The notes under the pieces were generated by a model. That model was not told where the DNA came from. It saw nothing but the letters and a program-made list of their open reading frames with translations, and searched no databases. Shown here one piece after another: positions 62,739 through 64,000 of a DNA stretch of 64,000 nucleotides. The DNA comes from Aureibacter tunicatorum (lineage in GTDB: Bacteria > Bacteroidota > Bacteroidia > Cytophagales > Cyclobacteriaceae): assembly GCF_036492635.1 (NCBI RefSeq), contig NZ_AP025305.1, forward strand, positions 1,736,001-1,800,000, read 5' to 3'. Position 1 is the first letter of the stretch, and each line of letters begins with the position of its first letter. Made by a program: the position numbers and the translations under genes.

Positions 62739-64000
<1,262 letters not shown>

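Overview
The window is about 64 kb of low-GC bacterial chromosome, almost certainly from a marine-type Bacteroidota, most likely order Cytophagales. This rests on gene content: a GyrB, Ppk1 and fused DAHP synthase/chorismate mutase of Bacteroidota type, a TonB receptor with a carboxypeptidase-regulatory-like N-terminus, a PepSY-like periplasmic protein, LytS/LytTR two-component genes, an HxlR regulator and many short lipoproteins with a leader ending in an S-C lipobox. The genus cannot be fixed by reading alone. No tRNA, rRNA or CRISPR array was found.

Layout. 1-2 kb: a partial TPR lipoprotein and two orphan genes. 2.0-3.4 kb: a complete IS3-family element with 3-bp target repeats and a visible T TTT TTA frameshift site. 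3.6-10 kb: an orphan lipoprotein, an NmrA-like reductase / SMR exporter / Crp-Fnr regulator cluster, a secreted esterase with C-terminal TPRs, a metallophosphatase and two orphans. 10.3-14 kb: a TonB receptor and a beta-propeller lipoprotein, translationally adjacent. 14.4-17 kb: a swivelling-His phosphotransferase with the domain order of rifampin phosphotransferase. 17.2-17.85 kb: an IS200-type element bounded by identical hairpins. 17.9-22 kb: VOC and AraC genes, orphans, a secreted VOC protein and HxlR. 22.2-26.8 kb: five tandem paralogues of a secreted TraB/Tiki-like family (DUF5694-like) in three duplicated transcription units. 27-29.7 kb: a divergent LytS-type kinase and LytTR regulator followed by a VOC gene. 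30-31.4 kb: a lipoprotein alpha-amylase. 33.6-37.5 kb: a heme-c lipoprotein, a VTT-domain membrane protein and a large orphan in one operon. 37.9-43.7 kb: a secreted GH47-like mannosidase, a glycyl-radical activase, an unusual glycyl radical enzyme, a cupin and a ChbR-like AraC regulator. 43.7-51.5 kb: an orphan lipoprotein, a PepSY-like protein, a GAF/PAS sensor without an output domain, an outer-membrane barrel, a DUF4173-like membrane protein and a P450. 51.7-64 kb: housekeeping genes: aroB, DAHP synthase/chorismate mutase, proline dehydrogenase, pepE, a stand-alone receiver, phosphosugar mutase, GNAT, ppk1, an SpoIIAA-like protein and the 3' part of gyrB.

The strongest candidates for undescribed biology are the five-gene TraB/Tiki-like array with its copied promoter, which sits next to a divergent two-component system, and the glycyl radical enzyme locus. 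In that locus the thiyl-radical cysteine lies in a C-N-W context, not the C-x-E of the known eliminases, and the genes are packed with a cupin and lie beside a secreted mannosidase.
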